Shown: positions 9,041-17,157 of the stretch, in pieces
How the letters are laid out: each line of letters starts with the position of its first letter
How positions within the stretch are numbered: the stretch's first letter is position 1
NCBI RefSeq assembly: GCF_003254545.1
Contig: NZ_QJRH01000073.1
Span: 248,001-312,000 of the forward strand
Origin: Flavobacterium tistrianum
GTDB lineage: Bacteria; Bacteroidota; Bacteroidia; Flavobacteriales; Flavobacteriaceae
Direction: 5' to 3'
DNA: 64,000 bases
Made by a program: the position numbers and the translations under genes
The notes under the pieces: model-generated
Databases searched by the model: none
Told to the model about the DNA's origin: nothing
The model's input: only the letters and a program-made list of their open reading frames with translations

Positions 9041-10408
9041 ATGAAAAAAATCGCTCTAATATTTCTTTTTTGTTTGGAACTCCATGCGCAATCGTATCCC
9101 GATTTTAAATCGATGCGATTTGACGAAAACTATGAGGTCTTGCAAAAAGATACCGTTAAAAAGAATTGGTATAAAACCATGAAATACCTGCCTCTCTCCT
9201 CTTCGGGGAAAACATATCTGAGTTTTGGAGGAGAAATACGGTATCAATATTTTTATGCCAAAAATGAAAAATGGGGAGACGATCCTGTAGACCATGATGG
9301 CTATATTTTAAACCGTTTATTGCTTCATGCTGATTTTCATTCTAGCAAATACTTTAGAGCCTTTATTCAGCTTCAAAGCAGTAATGCAAATGGCAGAATA
9401 GATCCCAGTCCTGTTGATAGTAACCCGCTAGAAGTGCATCAGGGTTTTGTAGATATTAATCTTCTTTTAGAAAAGAACAAGCAATTGATTTTTAGGGCTG
9501 GAAGACAGGAATTGAGTTACGGTTCTCAGCGTTTGGTTGCTTTGCGTGACGGTCCAAATAATAGACAGTCATTTGATGCCGCAAAAGCCATTTTAGGAAT
9601 CAATAATTATCATGCCGATTTATTTTACAGTCATTATGTAGTAGCTCAAGACGGTATTTTTGATGATTATTCAAATAAAAAAAGGCAATTCTGGGGAAGC
9701 TATTTTGTCATCAATAAAATACCAGCTATCAAAAATATTGATCTTTATTATTTGGGTTATGAAAGAGCCAATGCCAATTTTGATGATGCCAGCGGAAAAG
9801 AATTACGCCATTCTGTGGGAACTCGCATTTGGGGCAAATATGACGAATGGCGTTATGATGCTGAAGCGCTTTATCAGTTTGGAGACATTGACTCTAAAGG
9901 CATAAAAGCATGGACAGTTTCTCTAAATACTGGCTATCAGTTTACATCTGTTATTTTAAAGCCTGAATTGGGATTTAAAGTCGAATTGATTAGCGGTGAT
10001 AAAACCAAGGGAGACAATCAATTAAACACTTTTAATCCGCTGTTTCCAAGAGGTGCTTATTTTGGACTTGCATCTGTTATTGGCCCTTCAAATTTAGTTG
10101 ATTTTCATCCTTCAATAGGCTTAGAACTGGCAAAAAATATAGATTGGGTTATTGATTATGATATGTTTTGGAGATATAGCAGCCAAGACGGAATTTATGG
10201 CCCAAACACGATTATGATTTACCCAGGAGATTCGACTACTGCAAAAGAAATAGGAAAACAACTGGAAAGTGAAATTATCTATACTCCAAACCAATATCTA
10301 TATTTCAGAATAGAAGCTACTTGGTTTAAAGCTGGCGATTTCCTAAAAGCTGCAGGAACTGGAAAAAATATGTTTTTTACAGGCGTTACAATGCAACTTA
10401 AATTTTAA
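9041..10408 (+). CDS. Alginate-export-type outer-membrane porin
   Basis: This 455-residue protein has a short signal peptide (ending HAQS) and the pattern of an outer-membrane beta-barrel: alternating aromatic strands, a GGEIRYQY start of barrel, the RAGRQELSYGSQR segment typical of the Alginate_exp family, and a C-terminal strand ending in F (TMQLKF). Members form anion-selective channels; AlgE is the model, but Bacteroidota homologues are not tied to alginate. It starts 2 bases after the MBL-fold gene, so the pair probably acts on one imported or exported substrate. Confidence 0.85.
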   Translation: MKKIALIFLFCLELHAQSYPDFKSMRFDENYEVLQKDTVKKNWYKTMKYLPLSSSGKTYLSFGGEIRYQYFYAKNEKWGDDPVDHDGYILNRLLLHADFHSSKYFRAFIQLQSSNANGRIDPSPVDSNPLEVHQGFVDINLLLEKNKQLIFRAGRQELSYGSQRLVALRDGPNNRQSFDAAKAILGINNYHADLFYSHYVVAQDGIFDDYSNKKRQFWGSYFVINKIPAIKNIDLYYLGYERANANFDDASGKELRHSVGTRIWGKYDEWRYDAEALYQFGDIDSKGIKAWTVSLNTGYQFTSVILKPELGFKVELISGDKTKGDNQLNTFNPLFPRGAYFGLASVIGPSNLVDFHPSIGLELAKNIDWVIDYDMFWRYSSQDGIYGPNTIMIYPGDSTTAKEIGKQLESEIIYTPNQYLYFRIEATWFKAGDFLKAAGTGKNMFFTGVTMQLKF

Positions 10409-10480
10409 GCTTTTTTTTCGCTGAGAATTGCTCGCAACGATAAGGTTTTTATGATTTTAGAACATTAAAAAGATATTACG

Positions 10481-11431
10481 ATGACAACAAGAAGAAACTT
10501 TATAAAAATGGCTGGATTAACAAGTGCTGCAGTAATGGCAAATCCTGTTGATGCATTTTCAAGTCATGTAAAACAAGAAAAAATGGAATCAGAAATGCAA
10601 AATAAATGGTTAGACGGTTCAAGATTGGTAGTTTCTATTTCTATGCAGTTTGAAGCTGGCGGACAGCCTGAAAATGCAGAAAGTCCGTTTCCGCAAAATA
10701 TGCAGAAAGGTTATATTGATCAGCCCGCATTAACTTGGTATCAATACGGCTATAAAGAGGGAATTCCTAGAATGCTGGATAATTGGGATAAACATGGGAT
10801 AAAAGTTACTTCGCATATGGTAGGCTCTGCTGTTTTACAAAACCCACAGCTGGCAAAAGAAATTGTACAGCGAGGACATGAAGCTGCTGCACATGGTATG
10901 AATTGGAGTTCGCAATACGCCATGCCCTATGAAGAAGAGAAAAAATTCATAAAAGCAGGTGCTGATTCTATTAAAAGCGTTACAGGTTTTACTCCTGTTG
11001 GATATAATGCCAACTGGCTCCGACGAGGAGAAAACACGCTTAAAATTCTTCAAGAATTGGGTTTTATCTATCATATTGATGATTTAAGCAGAGATGAACC
11101 TTTTGTAATTCAAGTCAATAAAAAAGATTTTGCAGTTGTTACCTATACAATTCGCTGTAATGATATTGTTTTAATTGAAGGCAAAAATTTTTCAACCGAT
11201 CAGTTCTTCAATCAAGTAAAAGCAGAATTTGACCAGCTGTACGCTGAAAGCGAATTTAAACGCAGGCAAATGTCTATTAGTTTTCATGACAGAATTGGAG
11301 GTACTCCGCAAATGGTTCAGACTGTTTCGGAATTATTAAACTATATGAAAAAACATAATGGTGTAGCTTTTAAAAGAAAAGACGAAATTGCCAGAATGAC
11401 ATTAGACGATAAAACATCTATTAGAGAGTAA
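10481..11431 (+). CDS. Polysaccharide deacetylase family protein, Tat signal
   Basis: This 316-residue protein opens with a twin-arginine signal (TTRRNFIKMAG), then a NodB-like TIM-barrel fold. The motifs HGIKVTSHMVG, GHEAAAHG and the late SFHDR are those of the PuuE/PgdA-like deacetylase group, in which an Asp and two His residues bind the metal. Substrates can be N-acetyl sugars or allantoin/ureide-like compounds; the present one is unknown. The Tat signal implies folded export with metal loaded in the cytoplasm. It is the last gene of the hydrolase block and ends about 160 bases before a strong terminator. Confidence 0.82.
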   Translation: MTTRRNFIKMAGLTSAAVMANPVDAFSSHVKQEKMESEMQNKWLDGSRLVVSISMQFEAGGQPENAESPFPQNMQKGYIDQPALTWYQYGYKEGIPRMLDNWDKHGIKVTSHMVGSAVLQNPQLAKEIVQRGHEAAAHGMNWSSQYAMPYEEEKKFIKAGADSIKSVTGFTPVGYNANWLRRGENTLKILQELGFIYHIDDLSRDEPFVIQVNKKDFAVVTYTIRCNDIVLIEGKNFSTDQFFNQVKAEFDQLYAESEFKRRQMSISFHDRIGGTPQMVQTVSELLNYMKKHNGVAFKRKDEIARMTLDDKTSIRE

Positions 11432-11757
11432 TTTCATTAAAATATACCTTTCATTTTCAAACAAATATCTGTCAATATTATGTCACAAAACAAAAGCTTT
11501 AGAGAAATCTAGGGCTTTGTTTGTTGATAGAACTTCCGATTTAAAAATTTAAAACAAGAACACAACAAACTTAAAACCAGTATATTAACTTAATAAAAAA
11601 GGGGAAAATTCCCCTTTTTTGGTACATATGCATTTATCTAATTTAGTCAAATCTTAAAAGCACGATTAGAAGCTTGGTTTCTAATACATTCTTCGCCCTA
11701 AATCTTATTTCTTCCAATACAATTTCATTTAGTATTTATAATAATTTTTATCAAAAG
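11432..11757. other. Intergenic boundary before the eCIS locus
   Basis: This 326-base gap holds an imperfect hairpin around 11491-11520, the terminator at 11595-11620 and the leader of the eCIS operon. A TTTG at 11618-11621 followed after 17 bases by TAATTTAG (11639-11646) is a poor but possible Bacteroidota promoter. An upstream in-frame ATG at 11674 exists, but the DUF4255 family start fits 11758. Confidence 0.45.
11595..11620 (+). terminator. Strong terminator separating hydrolase block from eCIS
   Basis: A 12-base stem (AAAAAAGGGGAA and its exact complement, loop AA) is followed by T residues. It should end transcription of the upstream block and isolate the eCIS operon. Confidence 0.85.
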
Positions 11758-12360
11758 ATGATTTTTGAAGTAATACAAATAATAACAGAACAAGTAAACA
11801 ACTATCTCGAGGAAATTGGGTTAGACAAATCTGTTGTACCAGAAAATATTGCTTTTTTAGAATCTCAAAATGAAGATATTACCGACGCGTTAAAAAATGC
11901 AGTAGCACTAACGATAATCAATTTAGATGAAGAAGCGACTTTAAAGAACTTCCCAAATCATACTATTGAAAATACAAAAACTATATATAAAAACAGTGTT
12001 ATTAATTTAAATCTGTATCTGCTTTTTAGCGCCAACAGAGATAAATATGTCAACTCGCTCAAGGACATCTCGAAAATTATTGAATTTTTTCAGGGTAAAA
12101 AACTTTTTACTCAAGCCAACACCATCTTTAATAGAAATAGCAGCGCCATGAGTAATGTAGACAACTTTAGATTTACGGTTGAACTCTACACTCCCACTTT
12201 TGAAGAACTAAATTATATTTGGGGAACACTTGGCGGAAAACAGCTTCCGTCGGCTTTATACAAAGTCAGTATGATCCAAATTGAACGCAACATTGCACAA
12301 GCAGAAGGCGAACTTATTGGTGAATTTACAGGAATAACTAAAAAGAAAGAACAGTCATGA
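11758..12360 (+). CDS. eCIS DUF4255 (Pvc16_N) tube-end/cap protein, Afp16-like
   Basis: The ATG at 11758 gives a 200-residue protein beginning MIFEVIQIITEQVNNYL, which matches the usual start of DUF4255 proteins; a longer frame from 11674 adds an unlikely hydrophobic tail. DUF4255/Pvc16 proteins cap the distal end of the tube and sheath of Afp, PVC and AlgoCIS particles and set length termination. Typical features seen are a helical N-terminus, a central SVINLNLYLLFSAN strand and YIWGTLGGKQLPS near the C-terminus. It is the first gene of the eCIS operon and overlaps the next gene by 4 bases (ATGA). Confidence 0.88.
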   Translation: MIFEVIQIITEQVNNYLEEIGLDKSVVPENIAFLESQNEDITDALKNAVALTIINLDEEATLKNFPNHTIENTKTIYKNSVINLNLYLLFSANRDKYVNSLKDISKIIEFFQGKKLFTQANTIFNRNSSAMSNVDNFRFTVELYTPTFEELNYIWGTLGGKQLPSALYKVSMIQIERNIAQAEGELIGEFTGITKKKEQS

Positions 12361-13193
12361 GTTATTCTTCTACATACGGTTTGTTGTTTCAAGTAACGCT
12401 TCTTCATAACTATTTTTTGAATAACGGAGAAGAAACTTTTACTAGTATGGCAACTGATAAAAAAGAAAAAATGTTGCAGCAGTTTAGTACAGATGCATTT
12501 ATATCAGTAACTCCAACTTTAGACACCAATATTGCTCTCAAAAACTATAAAATGGTATTCAAAAAGAACAAAACAGGTTTCGGAATATACATTAAACTAA
12601 AAGATGAATTGGACCCATTTATTAAAGTCCCCGCTGATTTGAACCTAATTTTTTTAATTAAAATTAATGACTATCAATTTGAAAATTATACTAATCTTGA
12701 TTTTGCTCTTACTCAAGCATATCTTTTCAGTAATGTAAAACCATTGACTGAACCCGTTTCATTTAAATATCTTCCAAAAATAAGCGACAACAAACTTATT
12801 TCAAACGCTTATTTAGTATCTGAAAAAACCACTGCCGACTTACTTTCAACACTACAGCCCTCAGAGCAGCAAAATGTCTTTGGAATTATTTCGCTTACCG
12901 CTAAAGGTGACAACAACTCAGAGAATATTATAGACAATTTGGATAAAATGATTAGTCCAAACTTTAAAATTCATTTTGATAACCGAAAGACATTTTGGCG
13001 ATACATAGACCGTAAAACAAAAACCGAAATTAGAACCAAGACTGTAAAACCATTAACAAGATCTGGTTTTGTAGAAATAGACCCTGTTAACGATTTGGAT
13101 CCTTCACAGCTTGCAGAAAGTCAATATCCAAATCCATCTGTAAAATCAATAACAAAAATCGATAGTGATTACTATTCAGAAATATTTATTTAA
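12357..13193 (+). CDS. Uncharacterised eCIS protein between cap and sheath
   Basis: This 278-residue protein is not a family I recognise. It has no signal peptide or membrane segment. It opens with YGLLFQVTLLHNYFLNNGEE, has a predicted beta-rich middle with GFGIYIKLKDE and IFLIKINDYQFENYT, and a basic segment near RKTFWRYIDRKTK. Its ATG overlaps the stop of the DUF4255 gene and its stop lies 21 bases before the sheath gene, so it is expressed with the structural core. The position suggests a cap, terminator or sheath assembly role, which is inference only. Confidence 0.8.
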   Translation: MSYSSTYGLLFQVTLLHNYFLNNGEETFTSMATDKKEKMLQQFSTDAFISVTPTLDTNIALKNYKMVFKKNKTGFGIYIKLKDELDPFIKVPADLNLIFLIKINDYQFENYTNLDFALTQAYLFSNVKPLTEPVSFKYLPKISDNKLISNAYLVSEKTTADLLSTLQPSEQQNVFGIISLTAKGDNNSENIIDNLDKMISPNFKIHFDNRKTFWRYIDRKTKTEIRTKTVKPLTRSGFVEIDPVNDLDPSQLAESQYPNPSVKSITKIDSDYYSEIFI

Positions 13194-13214
13194 TAATTAA
13201 AAAACAATTCAATT

Positions 13215-15389
13215 ATGGCAACAACTTACAAAACGCCTGGAGTATATGTTGAGGAAATCGTAAAGTTCCCTCCTTCTGTTGCCCAGGTAGAGACAGCGAT
13301 TCCGTGTTTTATTGGCTATACTGAAAAAGCCACGAATAAGATTAATGGAGATTTGAAATTAAAACCAACAAGAATAACATCTCTTTTAGAATACGAGCGT
13401 TTTTTTGGCTTTGCAAAACCAGAAACTACAATTAGCGTCACCATTAATGATATAGTTGATAATGGCGCGACAACAAGATCTCTTGTTGTAAACCAACCGT
13501 CTAGCAGACAGCCTTTCTTGATGTATTACTCAATGCAATTGTTTTTTGCAAATGGCGGTGGCCCATGTTATATCATATCAGTTGGTCGTTATGGCGAAGA
13601 TTTAGACGATGCAGATACAAAAGTAACGTCTATAAATGATAGTTCTCTGTTAAAAAAAGGTTTACTTGAATTAGAAAAAGTAGATGAACCTACACTTATC
13701 CTTTTTCCAGATGCTACTCAAGTAACTGGTATCAACGCAACTGATTTTTATGGTTTGTATAATGATGCCTTGGACCAATGTAGAAAACTGCAAGATAGAT
13801 TTACAATTATTGATACGCTTAACTACGATGCTTCTAGCCCAACAGATACAAACGTTGATGATTTGAGAGGATCTATTAGTTCGGAGAAGGATACTTTAAA
13901 ATATGGGGCTGCTTATTATCCGCATTTAGAAACTATTTTAGATTACAGATACAATCCAAGTGAAATTTTGATTAATCATTTTACTTCACCTGCACCAGAC
14001 GCTATGTCAACTGTATTGAGCGATTTAACAAGTTCAAAAAATGCAATTGAACCACTAATCAGCAAATTAAAAACAGTTCCAGTATCAAATGATAATCTAA
14101 CAGGAAGTATAGCCGAAGTTTTGAAGTTTATTGAATCAGCAGCAGGTTTTAACAATGCAGCGGCAACTGCAGCAGCAGAAGCAGTCATTACTGGAGGAGG
14201 AACACAAGCCGAGGCAGAAGCTGCAGCTGCAGCAACAGGAACTTTTACGACGGCAAAAAACAATGATTTTATACTTTTGTTAGAAACTTTGATAAAAGAT
14301 CTCACCAATCTTATAGGAGAAAAAGAAAAAATTAAAAAAGCGGCGGCAGCAGCAATAGCTTCTGACGAAGAAGATCAAGCAACTAGAGACGATATTACAG
14401 CGGCTTTAAAAAATTTCACTGATCTTTTTGAATTATCCGATAAAATTGAAATCGTTAAAACCAATTTAGCTGATTTACTAGGAAAAGCAAAAGTAGCTAA
14501 TACCAAAACAAAAATAACCGCTAATATTAAAGGAGCTGGAGGTGTTACGACTGTACTTTCTGAAATTCCAAAAATTTTGCATTTCACATCACCTACCTCA
14601 ATTCTTGGCTTGCCGGCTGCTATCGTTTTTGATGTTGATCTTTTTGCGCCTATTCCAGCTCTTATTGATGCTATTAAGGCTGCTGTAACAGCTGCAAAAC
14701 CGAAAGATTTAAATAACGGCGCAATGAATGGTCGCTTTTTGGCAGATATTACAGAACTTGATAACATCACTTACAATAAAATACTTTCCGAAATTTCTAA
14801 TCTTTCAATTACGTTACCGCCAAGTTCTGCCATAGCAGGAATTTATGCAAGAGTAGATGGTGATCGTGGCGTATGGAAAGCACCTGCCAATGTTAGTTTG
14901 AACTATGTCATTGCTCCTACAGTAAAAATCACCAATAATATACAAGACGGATTGAATGTTGACACTGTCGCAGGTAAATCTATAAACGCTATCAGAACAT
15001 TTACCGGTAAGGGAACCTTGGTTTGGGGGTCAAGAACCTTAGCCGGTAACGATAGTGAATGGCGTTATGTGCCCGTTCGCCGTTTCTTTAATATGGCCGA
15101 AGAATCTATTAAAAAAGCAACCGAACAGTTTGTTTTTGAACCTAACGACGCTAATACTTGGATCAGAGTAAGAGCTATGATTGAGAATTTCTTAATTCTT
15201 CAATGGAGAGCTGGAGCTTTGGCTGGGGCAAAACCCGAACAAGCATTTTACGTAAGAATCGGTCTGGGACAAACCATGTCTGCTATGGATATTTTAGACG
15301 GCAAAATGATTATCGAAATCGGTATGGCGGTAGTTCGTCCAGCTGAGTTTATCATTCTTCGTTTCTCTCACAAAATGCAGGAATCTTAA
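13215..15389 (+). CDS. Contractile sheath protein with long Ala-rich insertion
   Basis: This 724-residue protein is the only sheath gene in the locus. The N-terminus (TYKTPGVYVEEI) and the C-terminal domain (RRFFNMAEESIKKA ... GQTMSAMDILDGK ... FSHKM) are typical of phage-like sheath proteins of Afp/PVC/T6SS-iii type, which polymerise around the tube and contract. Residues about 255-533 form an insertion unlike ordinary sheaths of about 350-500 residues. It is rich in Ala, Lys and Thr, with helical stretches such as AATAAAEAV and KIKKAAAAAIA. It probably forms an outer domain exposed on the particle surface. Afp uses three sheath genes, so a single long one is notable. Confidence 0.93.
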   Translation: MATTYKTPGVYVEEIVKFPPSVAQVETAIPCFIGYTEKATNKINGDLKLKPTRITSLLEYERFFGFAKPETTISVTINDIVDNGATTRSLVVNQPSSRQPFLMYYSMQLFFANGGGPCYIISVGRYGEDLDDADTKVTSINDSSLLKKGLLELEKVDEPTLILFPDATQVTGINATDFYGLYNDALDQCRKLQDRFTIIDTLNYDASSPTDTNVDDLRGSISSEKDTLKYGAAYYPHLETILDYRYNPSEILINHFTSPAPDAMSTVLSDLTSSKNAIEPLISKLKTVPVSNDNLTGSIAEVLKFIESAAGFNNAAATAAAEAVITGGGTQAEAEAAAAATGTFTTAKNNDFILLLETLIKDLTNLIGEKEKIKKAAAAAIASDEEDQATRDDITAALKNFTDLFELSDKIEIVKTNLADLLGKAKVANTKTKITANIKGAGGVTTVLSEIPKILHFTSPTSILGLPAAIVFDVDLFAPIPALIDAIKAAVTAAKPKDLNNGAMNGRFLADITELDNITYNKILSEISNLSITLPPSSAIAGIYARVDGDRGVWKAPANVSLNYVIAPTVKITNNIQDGLNVDTVAGKSINAIRTFTGKGTLVWGSRTLAGNDSEWRYVPVRRFFNMAEESIKKATEQFVFEPNDANTWIRVRAMIENFLILQWRAGALAGAKPEQAFYVRIGLGQTMSAMDILDGKMIIEIGMAVVRPAEFIILRFSHKMQES

Positions 15390-15416
15390 TTAAAACATCA
15401 TTAAAAAATATAAATC

Positions 15417-15845
15417 ATGAGTTATCCGTTATCAAAGTTTCATTTCTCAGTTGACTGGGGTGGAACAAAAATAGGCTTTACAGAAGTTTCCGGATTAGAT
15501 GTAGAAACTGAAGTTATTGAGTACCGTCAGGGCGCTAGTCCAGAGTACAGCAAAATCAAGATGCCTGGCATGCAAAAGTTCTCCAACATTACGATGAAAA
15601 GAGGCACTTTCAAAAGCGACAATGAATACTACGCTTGGTGGAATACGGTAAAACTAAACACCATCGAAAGAAGAGATATTACCATCAAATTACTTAACGA
15701 AGAACACGAACCAGTGATTACTTGGAAAGTAAAAAATGCGTGGCCTACAAAAGTGCAATCTACCGATTTAAAAGCTGATGGAAACGAAGTCGCGATCGAA
15801 TCTATTGAATTGGTTCACGAAGGTTTATCTATTCAAAATGACTAA
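15417..15845 (+). CDS. Inner tube protein 1 (gp19-like)
   Basis: This 142-residue protein belongs to the T4 gp19-like/Hcp-like tube family: YPLSKFHFSVDWGGT, then GFTEVSGLDVETEVIEYRQG and VTWKVKNAWP-type strands. Such proteins form stacked hexameric rings that make the rigid tube pushed through the target membrane. It follows the sheath by 27 bases and precedes a second tube gene by 2 bases. By analogy to Afp1/Afp5, one of the two forms the bulk of the tube and the other an initiating ring; by its position next to the sheath this may be the main one. Confidence 0.92.
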   Translation: MSYPLSKFHFSVDWGGTKIGFTEVSGLDVETEVIEYRQGASPEYSKIKMPGMQKFSNITMKRGTFKSDNEYYAWWNTVKLNTIERRDITIKLLNEEHEPVITWKVKNAWPTKVQSTDLKADGNEVAIESIELVHEGLSIQND

Positions 15846-15847
15846 TC

Positions 15848-16294
15848 ATGGCTAATTATTATCCACCCGTAGGCTTTCATTTTCTAGTTGAATTTGATCA
15901 ACTGGGTACAAAAGAAAAAGACCATCAATTTCAGTCGGTATCAGGGCTTTCTGTAGATCTTGAAACAGAAGAATTTGTTGAGGGTGGAGAAAACAGATTC
16001 AAACACAAGCTTCCTGTAAAAACCAAATATCCAAATTTGGTTTTAAAAAGAGGAATTCTTATTGATTCTGATGTAATTGAATGGTGCAGAAAAGCAATTG
16101 AAAACTTCGAATTTAAGCCCGTTGATTTAACGGTAAAACTCTTGAATCAAGATCACGAACCGTTAATGCACTGGAAAGTGGTACATGCTTATCCAGTAAA
16201 ATGGGCTGTTGAAGATTTCAGTGCTTTAGAAAGCAAAATTGTTGTTGAAAGCTTTGAGCTTGCTTATAATCATTTCACCCTTCACAAAAAATAA
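15848..16294 (+). CDS. Inner tube protein 2 (gp19-like)
   Basis: This 148-residue paralogue of the preceding protein shares the layout FHFLVEFDQLG, SVSGLSVDLETEEFVEGG and MHWKVVHAYPVKW. Two different tube proteins in a row are typical of eCIS, where Afp5-like proteins form the ring next to the spike. The EFVEGGEN form, replacing the YRQG of protein 1, resembles the Afp5-like type, so this may be the initiator ring. That assignment is inference. The stop is 7 bases before the DUF5908 gene. Confidence 0.9.
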   Translation: MANYYPPVGFHFLVEFDQLGTKEKDHQFQSVSGLSVDLETEEFVEGGENRFKHKLPVKTKYPNLVLKRGILIDSDVIEWCRKAIENFEFKPVDLTVKLLNQDHEPLMHWKVVHAYPVKWAVEDFSALESKIVVESFELAYNHFTLHKK

Positions 16295-16301
16295 TATAGC
16301 G

Positions 16302-16466
16302 ATGCCAATTGAAATCAAAGAGCTTCACATTAAAATAAATGTGAACGAAAGTCCAAGTTCGGGTACAAAACCAGCTTCGTCATCTTCTTCTGCTACAGAA
16401 AAAGATAATGTAGCTGAATGTGTCGAGCAAGTAATGAACATTATCGAACGAAAAAAAGAACGCTAA
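16302..16466 (+). CDS. DUF5908 small eCIS protein
   Basis: The ATG at 16302 gives a 54-residue protein starting MPIEIKELHIKINVNE, which fits DUF5908, a short family found beside tube and LysM genes in Bacteroidota contractile systems. It has a beta-strand N-terminus, a Ser/Thr/Ala-rich centre and a charged helical end (MNIIERKKER). It sits 1 base before the LysM gene. Its role is unknown; a baseplate or spike chaperone-like part is possible (inference). Confidence 0.75.
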   Translation: MPIEIKELHIKINVNESPSSGTKPASSSSSATEKDNVAECVEQVMNIIERKKER

Positions 16467-16467
16467 T

Positions 16468-17157
16468 ATGACAACTGGTGAATTAAAAAAACTGAAGATT
16501 ATTGCCTATAGCGATCCACAGTTCAATAGTCCCATTTCGGATATTGAAGAGTTCGTTACTTTGATGAATCCCGAGAAATATACTTTTCATTACAAAATCG
16601 AGCAAGATACCACTCAAGCCGCTGGAACGAGCAGTCCTGCGCCAAGATTTACAGCAATTGCTCCAGAAGAACTAGAATTGGATTTTGTTTTTGACCGAAC
16701 TGGTGTTATTGCTGGCAAAGAAAGTACCGAAAACGGTGTTATTGAAGACATTGAGCATTTTAGAAAAGTAATTTTAGAATATAATGGTACAGAACACAAG
16801 CCAAATTATTTGAAAATTGCTTGGGGAAGTCTGCTTTTTAAAGGATCTCTCACCGAAATGACCATTGAGTATAAACTTTTCAGGCCAGATGGAACACCTA
16901 TCAGAGCTATTGCAAAAGGAAAATTCAAAGGAGTTGTTGAAGATGAATTAAGAGCCAAACAGCAAAACAATCAATCTCCTGATTTAACACACACTAGAAC
17001 TGTAAAAGCGGGCGATACGCTTCCGTTAATGTCTTTTAAGATCTACGGCGATTCAAAATATTATCTCGAAGTAGCAAGAGCCAACAAGCTCATCAATTTC
17101 AGAAAATTAAAAATTGGTCAAAAAATATTTTTCCCTCCACTACAAAAACAACAGTAG
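16468..17157 (+). CDS. CIS tube/spike adaptor with C-terminal LysM, Afp7-like
   Basis: This 229-residue protein has an N-terminal CIS_tube-type domain (FVTLMNPEKYTFHYKIEQD and LELDFVFDRTGVI) and a C-terminal LysM domain at about 178-226 (VKAGDTLPLMSFKIYGD ... IGQKIFFPPL). In Afp and PVC the equivalent Afp7 joins the tube to the VgrG-like spike and plate. The gene ends directly against the next ATG (stop TAG at 17155-17157, start at 17158), so it is translationally coupled to the spike gene. Confidence 0.9.
   Translation: MTTGELKKLKIIAYSDPQFNSPISDIEEFVTLMNPEKYTFHYKIEQDTTQAAGTSSPAPRFTAIAPEELELDFVFDRTGVIAGKESTENGVIEDIEHFRKVILEYNGTEHKPNYLKIAWGSLLFKGSLTEMTIEYKLFRPDGTPIRAIAKGKFKGVVEDELRAKQQNNQSPDLTHTRTVKAGDTLPLMSFKIYGDSKYYLEVARANKLINFRKLKIGQKIFFPPLQKQQ

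Noticed and set aside
11674..11757. Extended start of the DUF4255 gene
   Set aside because: The extra 28 residues are hydrophobic and unlike the family; the ATG at 11758 gives the normal N-terminus.
13976..14770. Antisense open frames of 110 and 131 residues over the sheath insertion
   Set aside because: They mirror the Ala-rich codons (GCA/GCT read in reverse) and lack start signals or homology; the sheath frame is clearly the real one.
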